Below are positions 44,417 to 56,821 of a DNA stretch of 64,000 bases, one piece after another. Under the pieces are notes generated by a model that saw only the letters and a program-made list of their open reading frames with translations, did no database searches and was not told the DNA's origin. Position 1 is the stretch's first letter, and each line of letters begins with the position of its first letter. Location of the stretch: positions 718,930 through 782,929 of the forward strand of contig MNCI01003683.1 in assembly GCA_015680685.1 (NCBI GenBank). The letters run 5' to 3'. The translations under genes and the position numbers were made by a program. This DNA is from Gnetum montanum (taxonomy: Eukaryota; Streptophyta; Gnetopsida; Gnetales; Gnetaceae).

Positions 44417-45926
44417 ATGCAATGGCAAAACCCACAGTCATGGGGGAGGCCATCATCAAACCAGCACTATCCTTATTGCTAGCCAAACCTATACATATAT
44501 TACATTCAACAACATATTTCCCCAACTAGTTCTACTTCCTCTACCTCAAATCACTACTACCACTCTCCTGAATATCATCAACCTGCAACATATTCTGAAG
44601 GATCATCACCTCACATCTTTCATCCTCCATCATACCCTCAATATTCTCATACTTCCCTCCATCACATGTCACAACCAACAACACAACAAGGTTCAACACC
44701 ACAACATCAATGAAAGAATGCCACTTGTGCTACGAACTTGCACGAATAGGCATGCTAATCATTTCAATCACATTTTTAACAAGAACCTATTATGGACATG
44801 GTCAAGTACCTTACATTCCAATCTTTACAATCCCTTCTCATCCCATTATTCACCTCAATGTTGCATGTGATTATGAGCCTTTCAGTTTTGTGTAGTATAA
44901 TGCAACATCTCAACCATGACAATTCTGTGTTGTCTAGAATAAGGACATGATCTACATTTAACTTCTAGGATGCCCATGGACATCTATAGAAGTGGTTATG
45001 CAAGGGCATTATGGCAAGAGCCTACTTTAGGAAGGACCCACTTGCATAACTTTTGTTAATCATGGATTTGAACTAACCTTCACATCTTCTAGAACATCAA
45101 TAATGATTTCTCTAAATTTATACATAATTATGGGACTACTTTTCATCTAGTTCCTACTTTTCTATGTTCATATCCATTAATATTTCCTATCTACCTTCTA
45201 AATCACACCTTTTCTTTCAATTTTTCGAAAACTTGTATGCTTCCGAAGTTATGCTTATTAGTCATGGGGGCTAGGGATGTTCACTTTGAATAGCTTGATG
45301 ATTTTAGTTACCTCATAGCCTTGGGCATAGTATGCTATCATGACCTTGTGCTTAAATGAGAAATAAGGGATCCAAAAAGGGTTTATTATTAAGGAAAAAT
45401 TTACCAAAACTAATGTTGATCCTTTGGTGACTGCAGGTGATGCTAAAAGAAATGCCTAACGAAGAAGGTCTTTTACCAAGCATGACAATGAAGCTAAGAG
45501 GGGGCCAACGAAGGATATCCCCATGGACAAATCATAGCACATATAAGATAGCAACTCAAACATCGCATGTTTGCTAGATCCATGGAACGATGAGAAGAAA
45601 TTTTAGTCCATACTTCAAGAATGTTCTACATAAACAAAGAAGCATCAACATAATAATCAAGGTTGGAAGTTTGCCACTGCTAGCAGCAACAAGAAAAATC
45701 ATCTTCAGTGGATTTTTGAGGACCTTTGCAAATTTTGTAATCTTCAATGTCTATCCAATCATTTTGGAATTTTGTCATTTTGTAATGCATCCACTTAAAT
45801 AAAATTTTGTAATATGGCACTCAAAGTCAATTAATAGTTAGCATTAGTTAATAATCCCATCATTCCCAAATTTTTGAAAAGAAAGCTTGGTCCTATCCTG
45901 TTAACTCGGGGACAAGTTTTCATTCA
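44417..45926 (+). other. Non-coding interior of D between gag and polypurine tract
   Basis: A stretch rich in C/A words (44,420-44,710) gives a Thr/Ile/His-rich ORF of 189 codons (44,301-44,870), which is a second frame over gag's variable tail. From 44,700 to 45,926 nothing resembles the Athila pol genes. Confidence 0.55.
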
Positions 45927-45938
45927 ATTGTAGGGGTA

Positions 45939-46830
45939 TGATGAAGCATCAAAGTGTTAAGTCAACAAGTCCCCATTAACATGGCCTAGTCAACGAGCCC
46001 CCATCGATGTAGTCGGGTTGATGTAGTGTTTGTTGTGTTTATGAGGCCTCGTTGATGCAGCTCCACAATAAATTCTATCAATACATGCTCACCCGCTATG
46101 TTTATGATATGTCTTGTCAATAAAGTAATTGAACTCTTGCAACTTTATTCTGTAATCTTAGAGAATAGTCAGTGAGTGCCTACAGTGTGGACTGAATCAG
46201 TTGTATGGAGTCTTATTTGAGTGGCAATGTACCTAGACACATTCGATGAACAACAATAAGATCGACATTGATTCTTATTCATTGCAGCACTTTGACTTAG
46301 ATTAGATTTACTTTCCATGCAATTTACTTTTCATGTACTTAGTTAATATTTACATTTCTATGCATATTAATAAATTGGTGGAATGAGCACGACCAATTTC
46401 AAGCATAAACACATATTCGCTTGGTAATCTCACCAATGTTATTACTTGGTTCGTCCAGTAGCGTAGCACTTAGTAATCCCAGTAGTGGATACATGGGTTC
46501 AGGATGTGTACAACAAGCTAGGAATGAACACTCATCACCCATAGGCTACTTTAGATTTTACTTTCAGATGTTAATTAGTTTAAATAATTGATTTCTTTAT
46601 ATTTTTTAGGAGTAGCATAAGGCTAAAACAACATCAAGGACATATGCCTCACTCTAGACTAAACCATACGTAACAAAGCTACTACTAGTCCAAGTTGGAA
46701 GACAGTGAACTATGATCAAGGCATAATGATCTAGATGCCACAACTAGTCCCATCCATGGAATTCAACTGGATCGTGCATGAACGCTTGTGATTCATATGG
46801 TTGAGAGTAGGGGGTACCCATCACTCATCA
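45939..46830 (+). repeat. 3' LTR of element D
   Basis: TGATGAAGC to CTCATCA. It aligns along its length with the 5' LTR except near the start, where extra GTCAAC/CATCGATG words make it 37 bp longer. The TATA box has changed to 'tatcaata' at about 46,074-46,081. Confidence 0.85.
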
Positions 46831-46995
46831 TTACCCATCTTATCTCAATCATATTCACCCTCATTTACATACAAGAAGAAGACATCATTAAATTAGTTTA
46901 ATGTGCTTGAGTAAAATAATATTATTTTTATGTGATAAAACATTAAGACTCTAACAACAATCCTTAGATGAATCTAACTATCTAAATCACTAGCA
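46831..46995 (-). pseudogene. gag: Gag start and leader of element E
   Basis: The minus strand has the family's Met-Ser-Ser-Ser start near 46,893 ('gaagaagacat' on the plus strand), as in F and C. The frame is lost after a few codons. Confidence 0.55.
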
Positions 46996-47015
46996 CCAAG
47001 CCCTTAGGGTGCCAA
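46996..47015 (-). other. Primer-binding site of element E (decayed)
   Basis: The minus strand reads TTGGCACCCTAAGGGCTTGG beside the LTR edge. The first seven bases match the site in C. Confidence 0.5.
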
Positions 47016-47866
47016 TCATAAGCTACAAAGGAGGCACTATGCCCAATCATACAAATCATAAGTATTCATATGCAACTTAGTCAAATTCTATGAACTAAAC
47101 TAATGTGGGTATTTAGATAACTAGGTGATTAATTGTTTGTTGTTGTCTTCCCAATCACACTTCTGTGGACTAAGTCATATGATTAAGTGTGAATAAGGTG
47201 TATGATGTTGATGTTGAGGTAGCCATATTGAAATATTATTAAAATATTAAAACACAAAAAATTAATCTAACTAATTTATTATGTTATTAAGTAAAGCTTA
47301 GACTAGCCTAAGGCAATGGGTATTCAATCCCAGTCTACCATACATATCCTAAACTCATGTACTCACTGCTTGGGTTACCAAGCATTATGCTATTAAGAAA
47401 ACCAAGTGATATCACTACTGGGATTACCAACTAAATATGTGTCTATGCTCAAAACTACTTGCACTCATTCTACTGATTCATTAACATGCATGAAAAAGGA
47501 AATATTATGCCAAAAGAATTAAGAAATTAACTTGTAATTATGGAAATTATTAAACTATGTCAAGTACTATAATAAAGATAAATAGATCTCTATCTTATTA
47601 TCGTCATGAAAAAGTGTGCAAATACATAATCACTCAAATAAGATTCTAGATAATTTACTTAGTTCTTACTATACGTACTTGGTAACAAGTTCTAACTTTC
47701 ACATAAATAAAATACAAGGGATTTGCTACACCATGATCAAATAGTTTCATAAATGTAGTTTGTGTGCATATTTATATAGGCATTTATTACCTCTGTGTCA
47801 ATGTTCATGCATTGACGCATCTAACCCTGGTAGCATTGACTTAGCCAACCAAATTACAACTCATCA
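47016..47866 (-). repeat. 5' LTR of element E
   Basis: On the plus strand it runs from TCATAAGC (47,016, a mutated TGATGAGC) to CTCATCA (47,866). A TATA region (tatttatata on the plus strand, 47,769-47,778) faces left. Near the outer end it has GTCAA/TTGAC words as in D, not GATATC words. Confidence 0.7.
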
Positions 47867-48826
47867 ATAACACTTACAAAATATAGATAATTTTCATAAA
47901 AATAAAATTATGATAGGGCTACTTTAACATTTCATCTTCTCTAGTCCCTCAAACAATCTAAAGACTTGTAATCTAGTTCTATAAAGATACGAAACCAAAA
48001 GTAATGTTTCTTGATATTTATAGCCTCTTCATAAGAATCATAGTCATTTGGTTCTTTAAAAGAGGTGCCCCAATCACATTAAGTTTGCTTCATACCATAT
48101 GATATTTTTGCCTTCTTAAAGCCTCTCTATAGTACAAGGAAGTAGTGTGTTCTTTTATCCTTGTTTCTTTTTTCCCTGGTTTTCAAAATGTATATACTAC
48201 AACAAAAGCTCTCTCTGATTCTCTCTCTAATCCTATAGGTCAAAACTAAGCATTCTCATAACTTTATAACCTTATAGGGGGTGAGTTGAGTACAAATGTA
48301 AAGCCCTAATCCCTTCAAAAACCTATGGGCTTTTGTTTCATCATCTTGAAAAATGCAAGAAAAAAAACTCACAATTCTAAAAACCTAGAATCATACTCTA
48401 GCACCATCAAATTCCCTTGGTAGAACATGTAAAACTCTTCCTTATCAATTTTTCTATCCTATTTGATACATTAAGGATCTTTAAATGCCCTCACAGATTC
48501 ATCACCATACACATTAGTTGATTTTCACATTGTGTTTTGTCTTGAATACTCTACCATTATTCTCATACTCCTTCTAACTAGTGCACTCCAAACTAGGTTT
48601 TGTAACCAAAAGAGTATCTAAAAACATGGACAACCTTCTTCATATCTCAAATTTAATGCAAGGTTAAAGATCTATTACTAAACATCAAAGGTCCTAACTT
48701 GTAAAATTATTTCACCAACATCCTACTAGTAGGTTGACTATTTCCAACTTCTCCCTAATTTCTACCAAACCCATTTCACCTAATATTTGAAGTTGCATTC
48801 ACATTTTAATGTAAGGTTAACATCCT
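47867..48826. other. AT-rich intergenic stretch between E and G
   Basis: Possible host DNA. No coding, RNA or repeat signal is seen; it ends at the start of G's LTR. Confidence 0.45.
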
Positions 48827-49644
48827 TGATTAGCCACGATATCGGGTACATGATATCGGAGCCTTCCAAGTGATATCAAACATCCAATATCGAGTCCTCT
48901 CTTGTCTCCTATAAATAAGAGGCAGGCACACTTGGTTTGGCAATAGTTGGTTAATTAGTCTTAGTCCCTTACCCGAACTCTTGCCTTTTTTCCTTCTTAG
49001 AGTTACAATTATTTCTGAGTGCCCATAGTAGGAGTCATAAAGCAAACAGATCTTTATTCAAGCATTTTGTACCTAAGCACACCTTGTGGCTGGAAATAAA
49101 GATGAACTTTGTGATAAACCTTGCAGTATTCAAAATTGCTTATTTAATGTTATTTATAGTTATTTAATGCTTTCCTTAGTTAATTAATGTTCTCTCTCTA
49201 TCCTTGTTAACTTCCCCAAGTAAGCACACTCAGTACGCCACTTCAAGTATGCATGGAATACTTGGTAACCCAGCAACGATTAGCGTTTGGTAATCCCAGT
49301 AGTGTTGCACTAGTTTAGGATGTGTACGGCAAGTGGGAATGGATGCTGGTGTTAGGACTAGTTAGAGCATAGTTGAATAGTTAAATTAAATTGGTTACTT
49401 AATTAGTTCACTTCTACCTTTGTAGCACCAAAACATAAAACATAAAAATATATAAAAATCATATACCTCAAGTTTACTTAACCATACAATTGTGCTATAC
49501 AAGTAAGCTTGGGAAGACAATGATTGACTAATCCATCCAGGTTCTATAAAGGCACATAAGTACTTAGTCCTTGGAATTCGACCGGATCATGCGTGTATGC
49601 TCGTATTCGTATGGTTGAGCATAGGAATACCTCACCACTCATCA
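48827..49644 (+). repeat. 5' LTR of element G
   Basis: TGATTAGCC to CTCATCA, 818 bp. GATATC/CAATATCG words cluster at about 48,837-48,895, followed by a TATA box (TATAAATA, 48,910-48,917). The 'ttggtaatcccagtag' block near 49,290 matches the other members. A 71-codon ORF on the minus strand is not a gene. Confidence 0.82.
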
Positions 49645-49664
49645 TTGGTGCCATTGTCAAGGAC
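49645..49664 (+). other. Primer-binding site of element G
   Basis: TTGGTGCCATTGTCAAGGAC directly follows the LTR. It differs at four positions from C's site. Confidence 0.8.
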
Positions 49665-49782
49665 TTTGTTGGTTTTGCGCTAGCTAGAACTTAGGAAATC
49701 TTCACATCATTGGAACAAACCCTTAGGGTTGGTTATCTTACAATTAGTGAAATGAAACATATTGCACACTGAATAGACAATT

Positions 49783-50791
49783 ATGTCTCCTTCTTCTTAT
49801 GAGAGTGTTACACTACCTAGGTTCGATACAGGGAACAATCGAAGGCATAGTACACATGATAATCCGCCAGTCCCTTAATAGTTTCACGTGGTATACGTCC
49901 ATCCCAATGAGTATATACCAAAATTTACCTTTATCCTCCACTGGGATGAACAAATACGTTGGCGTGATTTAGAAGGTAACATAGTGTTACCTCCTGATCG
50001 CTCAGTCCTGGGCATGCTCCTTCGTGATCTCACACGAATTGGTATGCAGCACTTATAGGTAGAGTACGTTGTGCATGATCATGACTCGAGAGAGTATCGA
50101 CCCATGGAGGCACAACATCAAAGGGATCTACAACAAGAGAGATGTCATGAATCCATGAAAGGAAAGTTGTCTCAGAATGTCCAGCATGTCATAAGTGAAA
50201 ATGAGGATGCTGAACCTACCTCAGGAGGTCTCCCACATAATGATGTTCCTCCCGTTGACTTCAGTCAAGGGGCTGTGTATCAGAATCTTCACTCAACTAT
50301 CCATAACCCAGATTCTGGTACCAATAGACATAAAGGATCTGAAAAAGGAACATGAACACATGACAAACATGGACATCCTGATCATAATCGCAATCAAGGC
50401 CATGACCACCAAAGAGAAGGAAGCAGGCACCATCATGATGATGGTCCTCCTTCTTCTTCACCTTCATCATCTCCTTCACCCTCTCCTTTAGGATCTGGAT
50501 GTAGTCACAAGGAAAAAGACCCTGAGGATAATGGTAAGTGAAATAGGAATCATAGACAAAGTAGTTGAGAAAGGGGACGAGGGCATTCTAGAGAAACTTA
50601 TCATGAGAGGAGGGAGAGTAGGGAACAACATAGCCATCATAGATGTCATAGACAATATGATCACGATCAACCCCTACTCGCAACCTGAATTATGCTATAT
50701 ATAACTGAGGCTATTAGAATCCCAACAAGGAACCAAAAAGATAGTAGGATCAAAAGATTGGACATGAACAATATCCCACGATTTGAAGGGG
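49783..50791 (+). pseudogene. gag: Gag of element G, first part
   Basis: ATG at 49,783 starts MSPSSYESVT. The next part has VVYVHPNEYIPKFTFI and WRDLEGNIVLPPD, closely matching F (56,570-56,283). A variable region with many His and Ser residues follows (about 50,340-50,520: HDKHGHPDHNRN, then a Ser-Pro run). The part ends at MNNIPRFEG (50,764-50,790), where F is inserted, and resumes after 57,635 with PQNHLQAFHNA. Two adjacent stops near 49,880 and one near 50,058 break it. Confidence 0.75.
50787..50791. repeat. Target-site duplication of element F, left copy
   Basis: AGGGG before TGATGAGTGG (50,792); repeated at 57,631-57,635 after the LTR end CTCATCA. Removing F and one copy restores the gag reading across the junction. 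Confidence 0.93.
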
Positions 50792-51586
50792 TGATGAGTG
50801 GCGAGGTACCCCTACACTCAACCATACAAATACGAGCATCTCACATGCGATCCGATCGAACTCCAAGGACTAAGTGCTTACGTGCCCTAATGGAACACTT
50901 AAGGTTAATCAATCATTGTCTTCCCAAACTTACTTGTATTGTCACGATTGTATGGTTAAGTAAGTTTGAGGTATGTGATTTTTATATCTTTTATCCTTTT
51001 AATGTCTTATACTAATGAGGAAGGATGAAGAGACTAAGTGACTAACTTTCATTAACTACTCACTAACTAAGTTCTAGTTTTCCTAGCACCAGTATCCATT
51101 CCCACTTGTTGTACACACCTTGAACTAGCGCAATGCTGCTGAGATTACCAAACGCTACTCGTTACTAGGTTACCAAGCATTACACACGTGCTCAAAGCGG
51201 TCATACTGAATGCACTTAACTAGGAGAGTCAAGGGTTGAGAGAGATTAATTAACTAAAAAAGCAATTAACATTTAATAGTAATTAAATCCTATTTAGCTT
51301 AGTCCATATGCTGCAAGGTTTATCAGAAAGTTCATCTTTATTGTCGTACACAAATGTGTGCTCAAGTACAATTTTCTCGAATAAAGATTGGTTCACTTTA
51401 AGACTCCTACTATGGGCACATGGATATTATTTTAACTCTGGAATGGGAAAACTTCTATAGTTTGGCTAAGGTCTAGATCTATATGGGGAAACAAGGGAAA
51501 GCTGCCTCTTATTTATAAAACTGGTGACAAGCTGCGATATTGCATACGCGATATCGCAGGGGTCGATGTGATATCGCGGCTCATCA
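50792..51586 (-). repeat. 3' LTR of element F
   Basis: On the plus strand TGATGAGTGG to GCTCATCA, 795 bp. The TATA box on the minus strand (plus 'atttataaa', 51,511-51,519) is followed toward the LTR start by GATATC/GATATTGC words at 51,533-51,577. The CATGGGAATA just beyond (minus strand, from 51,596) is the polypurine-tract position. Confidence 0.9.
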
Positions 51587-53480
51587 TATTCCCATGACTA
51601 GATGAAAACTCATCCTCAAGTTCCTTACAAAATATTGGGAAGGTCTGGGATTATTGACTTGAATGACACTAACGGTGAATGGGGGGACATGTGAACGGAT
51701 CATCATTACAATACATGACAAAATTAGTGTTCATGATAACAAGGGTGAACACTATACACATTTGACATCCAGCCTTATTTGGTAGCTGAGAGAGAAGAGA
51801 GAAGAGAGAGAGAAAAGAAGAAGTCTGTTGCTGCTGATGCCAAGATTGCACCTTTTTTTGTTCATCCGTAAGTGTGCCATCAATCTTGTTCCTTGCATAA
51901 CTACTTCAACACCTGTCCATTCCAAGTGTTCCCTCCAGATCCAATCCATTGTTGTATGATTGCCATCTACACACACAACACAGTCTGATATTAGCAAGGG
52001 TAAATGAATCACAATGTAGTTAATACCTTGCCTCAGTGTAAGGTCTATTGGCTGAGTTGTGATATGGCAAATGTGAATCTGGAGATATAATACTGGTGAC
52101 TACCCAAGGTGTAAGGGTTAGAAGAAAATCAAAAAAATTGGACCAGGACCCCAATGAGTGAGAGCGAACCTCTGATAGCAATAGAACGAAAAAAGAGAAG
52201 GAATAAGAAATATGGAGAAAACTAAACAACGACAACACCGATAAAATGGATATCAAAGATGGAGATGAACAAAATAAATGGTGATTGAAGAAATGTTTAA
52301 GGGAAAGAAATTAACAGATGCACCAAATAGGAATGCTAGTGGATCCTCCCCAAAGCAAGTTCATGCCCTTAATGCCCTGCCAATCCCACATTCAAAGAGT
52401 CCGTCGGCTCTAGAAATGTCATTTCGAAGCAAGAGTTAAATTCTTAACCACAAGAGTTTACCAAAAATAAAATAATGCATCAACCAAAATATGGACTACT
52501 GATACAACCAACAATGAGGTGAAAATGGAGAAAGAAGGATGGTAAGGAGAGAACGGAATGGATTCTCAAGAACAAGGTGGTGTACAGCCCCTTGTGTATT
52601 AATGGTTAATGTGACTTAGTAGATCTCATTCCAAATCCAGCCTTTAAAAAACCACATCTACTGACTTCGCATTAATACATTTGGCCAATCCATCCACTTG
52701 AAGTAACAAGAATGCTTCTGCCAAAGAGTCACCACCATTCCGACAAAACAAGAAAGGAGAAAGTAGGAAGCGAGGAAGGGCCGTAGTTAGAGGGAACATT
52801 TTTATTTAGTTCCATAACCAATTCTTGTAGCTTAGATGATTATTTTGTCTAAGGGGTGTGCTTTGAATTCTCACTTTTTTTTGTGTTTTGCATGAGAACC
52901 ACACCATGCAGAGACTTATTATTTTTATTAGCTCAGCTTCCCGATAATGGGGAAATGATGGAATGGTAAGGGAAACACAAGAAGAAAACATTCAAGCACT
53001 CAAGAGAATGGCCAACACAAATGCATCAAATCCCCTTGAAGTCACACCCTTTTCAATCCTTGAGTCTTTCCTTAGTTTGACAAATGCCCAGTCACCAATT
53101 CGTTGATAGTTCTTATTATTTAAGTAAGGAACTGTACATTTCCAAGCCAAGAGAGACCATAGAAATTCATGGATGCATAGATGACGTGGACTCATTGCCT
53201 ATTATATCAAAATAACCATACCTTAGTATCAACATCATAACTCAAAGGTAAAAATCAAACATTAGCAATCAATGGAATACAGTTCATACCATTTGTAGGA
53301 GCACTTATTAGGTGACAAACTTAACAAAATAGATAAACATAAAAATAAAAAAAAATATGAACGATGTTGCAAAACAAAAATAAGAAGAGTTAAAGAAATT
53401 TGTAAAACAAAAATGTGTAAAACAAAAACTTAAAAAGGAACTAAGGGCCTTGATTGATCAACATAGGTGGCCATATCCCC
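51587..53480 (-). other. 3' non-coding region of element F
   Basis: Collinear in part with C (1,659-3,600) and with G's 62,842-64,000 (for example the 'gcatgccc' and 'aggacccac'-like block and the hydrophobic T-rich repeat near 53,370-53,430). No env-like ORF is found. A GA-rich run (agagagaagagagaagagag) lies at 51,788-51,812. Confidence 0.6.
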
Positions 53481-53499
53481 CATGACTGAATTAAAAGGG

Positions 53500-56400
53500 A
53501 GAGATCCGAAATAATGAGCACTTGTTTGAATTTTTTAGAAGTGTCCAACTTCTCCCAATTGATGTTTTTAAGTAAAGGGTTGGAAGTTGGCGACGCTCTT
53601 GCTCCAATGTATCTATGCTTTCAACGTGAGTGCAAGTTGTTCCCCTAGTTAGCTCCATGCATGTTGGTAAGTTGCTCTTTGGATCAGCTATCAACCATGG
53701 GATGTCTTTTTATTGTGTGGTTGCTACATACAAGCATTTTTGTATGTTAATTTCTTGGGCACACCAGTTGCATGCAGGCGATGTTGAGCATTCCTGTACA
53801 CAATCACCCCTTGTATCACTATATGTGATGCATGGAACTTTCTTCTTCTCAATCTTCCCAAAAGTGTTTTCCTTAGATATTTCCACGGAAAGATCATGGA
53901 TTCCTAGGCATGCGTTTATGGTACTTAGCCATGTCCTCCCCATTATTATTGGGAAGTCCCCTTTGTCATTGTTTACCTATATCACTAGGAAATCAGCTGG
54001 GTATGACCAACCACACAAAATGGTAACAATGTCCTCCACTAGTCCTAAAGGGACAGTGATGGACTGGTCAGCCAGCTCTAAACAAATATTTCTCTTCTTT
54101 AGTGGAGGCAAGTTCCAGGTTTTATACATCTCTTGTGATATTAAGTTGACTCCAAAACCTAAGTCCAGAAGATCTTTACATGGTTTATTCCCAATGACTT
54201 GAACATAAATTAGAGGGCTTCCTGGATCAAAGAATTTTCTGGGAAGGTGGCCCTCCTTAATCCAGTCAGTGATAGTATGTGTTAANTCTTTACATGGTTT
54301 ATTCCCAATGACTTGAAGATAAATTAGAGGGCTTCCTGGATCAAAGAATTTTCTGGGAAGGTGGCCCTCCTTAATCCAATCAGTGATAGTATGTGTTAAC
54401 ATAACCATGTGCATTGAGCTCTATTTTTGGCTTGAAGGGAGCTCTAAAGCCTTATTTGATGGAGAAGCGTTCGGAGACTCAACTACTTGTGGTTGTGAGA
54501 GCTTGTTTGGACTGTTAGTTCTGAAAAAAAGTCTTCACTTTGTACAGTTGTCAGAACCAATAGTAGGTTGAGGGTTTACAACTCTCATAGCATTACATTG
54601 CTATGGTTGAGTGGGGAGTTCCCCTTGCATTGCTGGAGTGGGTGGTAATGGAGCTATCGGTGTGAGAGTTGCGGATGGATTTGGAGGATGGTATGTATGT
54701 GGTGTGTCTCCCCTTGGAGAAGGAGTCCTATAATACTCCCGAGCTTGGTAGTGACATTGTGGTCTCACATAACCAATAGAGTCAGGTGAAGAGATTGGCT
54801 ACTGCACGTAGTAGCCATATGGATCTAGTTGCCAGTAAGGGTATTGTTGCCTTGGTGGTGGCATCCCCCATGACTGTGGGTATTGCCACTATTGGTGTTG
54901 TTCAATAGGTTGTGGTAGAGTTCCACTTGGATAATACGTTAAAGGTTGGTGGAACTACCTTGGGTTACCTTGGCATTAAGGTAACCTTCGGGGTGCTTGC
55001 CGTTTGTTAAGTTGTGGGTTAAGTGCATACACCCCAGACTCTTGCAGATGTGAGATTATTGGGCAACATCCCTTAGGATAGTCATACTAGAATATCTCAC
55101 ATCCACCATCATTGTCTGTATCTGAATCCACAACCTCTTCGATGATAGCCATTTTACCCTTACCTCTGTTACGTGCATGGTCCAAATTCCTCTTTTTCTT
55201 TTTATCATAGTCACTACCTCGCTCCGTAGACTTCTCAATGATTTTCAGAACGGTTTCAAATCTACTATCTAAGGAGTCCTAAGGGTTCTCCTAGTTTCAT
55301 GCCTAAGTCCATCTATGAGATGACATAGTTGATCCCGTTGTGCTTAACCATGGCTCGAACAATGATGTAACAGTGCATAATAACAGCCCATGGTAGGTCC
55401 AAGGATTCATGATTTCCCTACTTCCATCCTTGGATTTGCTTTCATAGGTTGAACACCTGGGACTACGTTTGATACTTATCATTAAATAGTTCTAGCATCA
55501 TACTCCACCTCCTAATGGTTTCCAGTTCTAAGGACCGATACCAGCTTTCCACTTCTTTTATTAGTATCCTTGGGAACAACTTTAGTTTTTGCCACTCGTT
55601 CTCAATGTTCTGCACAGCACATGCATCATGAAATGCTTGTAGATGGTTTTGAGGATCAGCATTGTATCACCCCTCAAATCATGGGATGTTATTCATGTCT
55701 AATCTCTTGATCCTACTATCTTTCTGGTGCCTTGTAGTAATTCTTATGGCCTCTGTGATGTCTAACATGCTTCGGGTTGCAAGTAGGGGTTCTTCGTTGT
55801 CATTTCATTCATAGTGTCTATGATGCCTACGCGGTTCCCTACTTTCCCTTCTTCCATGCCTCGGTTCCTTCGAGTGCCCTTATCCTCGTTCTCGACTCTC
55901 TCGTCGAGGTTTCTCACTCTATTTACCCTTATCCTCATGATTAGGTTCCTTATGGCTATGTCCGAATACAAAAGGAGAGGGTGAATGTGGTGATGAAGGG
56001 GAAGAAGAATGAGAACCATCGTCATGAAGATGTTCCCTACCTTCTCTTCGGTGGTCTCAGCACCGATCGTGATGACGATCAGACTGCCCTTCCTTATCAT
56101 GTGTTTGTGTTCCCTCGTTGAACACTTGGTGTTCATGGGGATCAGAACCAAGGTTGTGAATTGTGGAGTGAAGATTCTGATACACCACCTTCTCACCATC
56201 GTTAGGAGGGGGAACATCATTTTGTGGAGAACCTATGAAAACAAGTTCACCACCCTCAATTTTGTTTAAGACAGGTGGAGCGTTATGGGGTCTTTTTCCC
56301 TTCAACGATGTATAGTATCTCTCCTGCTACAAGTCCCTTTGATGTTGCACTTCTATGGATGCTAATCCTTTCATCATGGTCGCATGCAATGTATTCAGCA

Positions 56401-56676
56401 TATAATTGTGACATGCCTATTCGTGCGAGAGCACGAAGGAGCATGTTGGGGACTTCTAAATCTGGATGCAACACTATGTTACCCTCCAAGTCTCTCCAAC
56501 ACAGTTGTTCATCTTGATGGAAAATAAAGGTAAAGTCAGGTACATATTCATTGTGATGAACATATACCACATGGAATTGTAGGAACTGGCAGATTTGGGT
56601 TACTTGTGTTATACCGCCGACTGTCTCTTGTGTTGGTCCTACGTGGTGAAATGATTTTGTGTGAAGAAGAAGACAT
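53500..56676 (-). pseudogene. gag-pro: Gag and protease of element F
   Basis: ATG is at 56,676-56,674. The N-terminal part (56,570-56,283) has VVYVHHNEYVPDFTFIFHQD-type wording, WRDLEGNIVLHPD and LARIGMSQLYAEY. The variable His-rich part is at about 56,220-55,920. The capsid part follows at about 55,700-55,300, then the Lys-rich linker (55,238-55,056). Protease is in the open stretch at 54,414-53,977 with LLDLGFGVNLISQEMYKTWN and a second motif GRTWLSTINA (53,943-53,910). In the active-site position the expected Asp-Ser/Thr-Gly reads DLG. The tail ends in the segment that in G leads to RT (INWEKL equivalent) and then jumps to 3' sequence. Confidence 0.75.
54168..54414. repeat. Direct duplication of about 120 bp with an undetermined base at the join
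   Basis: The sequence from about 54,170 to 54,285 is repeated almost exactly from 54,287 to about 54,405, with a single N at 54,286 between the copies. The repeat lies in F's protease (the ITDWIKEGHLPRKF segment occurs twice). Neither C nor G has it. A gap-closing artefact of assembly is the likeliest cause. Confidence 0.8.
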
Positions 56677-56801
56677 CTTTGTTCTATTCGGTATGTTATT
56701 TTTCATTATATTATTTTCTTTTGATCAACCCTAAGGGTTCGTTTAAGCTTCCCAATGATGTGGATCATTTCATATGTTCTACATAGCGCATAAACAACTA
56801 A

Positions 56802-56821
56802 GTCCCTGGCAACGATGCCAA
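56802..56821 (-). other. Primer-binding site of element F
   Basis: The minus strand reads TTGGCATCGTTGCCAGGGAC directly beside the LTR, the closest of all copies to the Athila form TGGCGCCGTTGCCGGGGA. Confidence 0.82.

Larger units (their letters stand above)
41771..46830 (+). mobile_element. Element D: gag-only Athila derivative
   Basis: D is 5,060 bp with LTRs of 855 bp (41,771-42,625) and 892 bp (45,939-46,830), a perfect TTACC duplication, a primer-site-like word and a polypurine tract (ATTGTAGGGGTA, 45,927-45,938). The 3.3-kb interior carries gag but no recognisable protease, RT, RNase H or integrase, so D must have relied on a relative such as G for its enzymes. Confidence 0.85.
41251..47866 (-). 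mobile_element. Element E: minus-strand Athila-type fragment hosting D
   Basis: E consists of a gag part (41,251-41,770), element D, the gag start and leader (46,831-46,995), a primer site, and its 5' LTR (47,016-47,866). D's perfect duplication (TTACC) shows the two sides were once joined. The left end of E, including most of gag, all pol and the 3' LTR, is missing. Confidence 0.7.

Noticed and set aside
53630-54202. 190-codon plus-strand ORF
   Set aside because: It is antisense to F's protease, whose frame is recognised on the minus strand.
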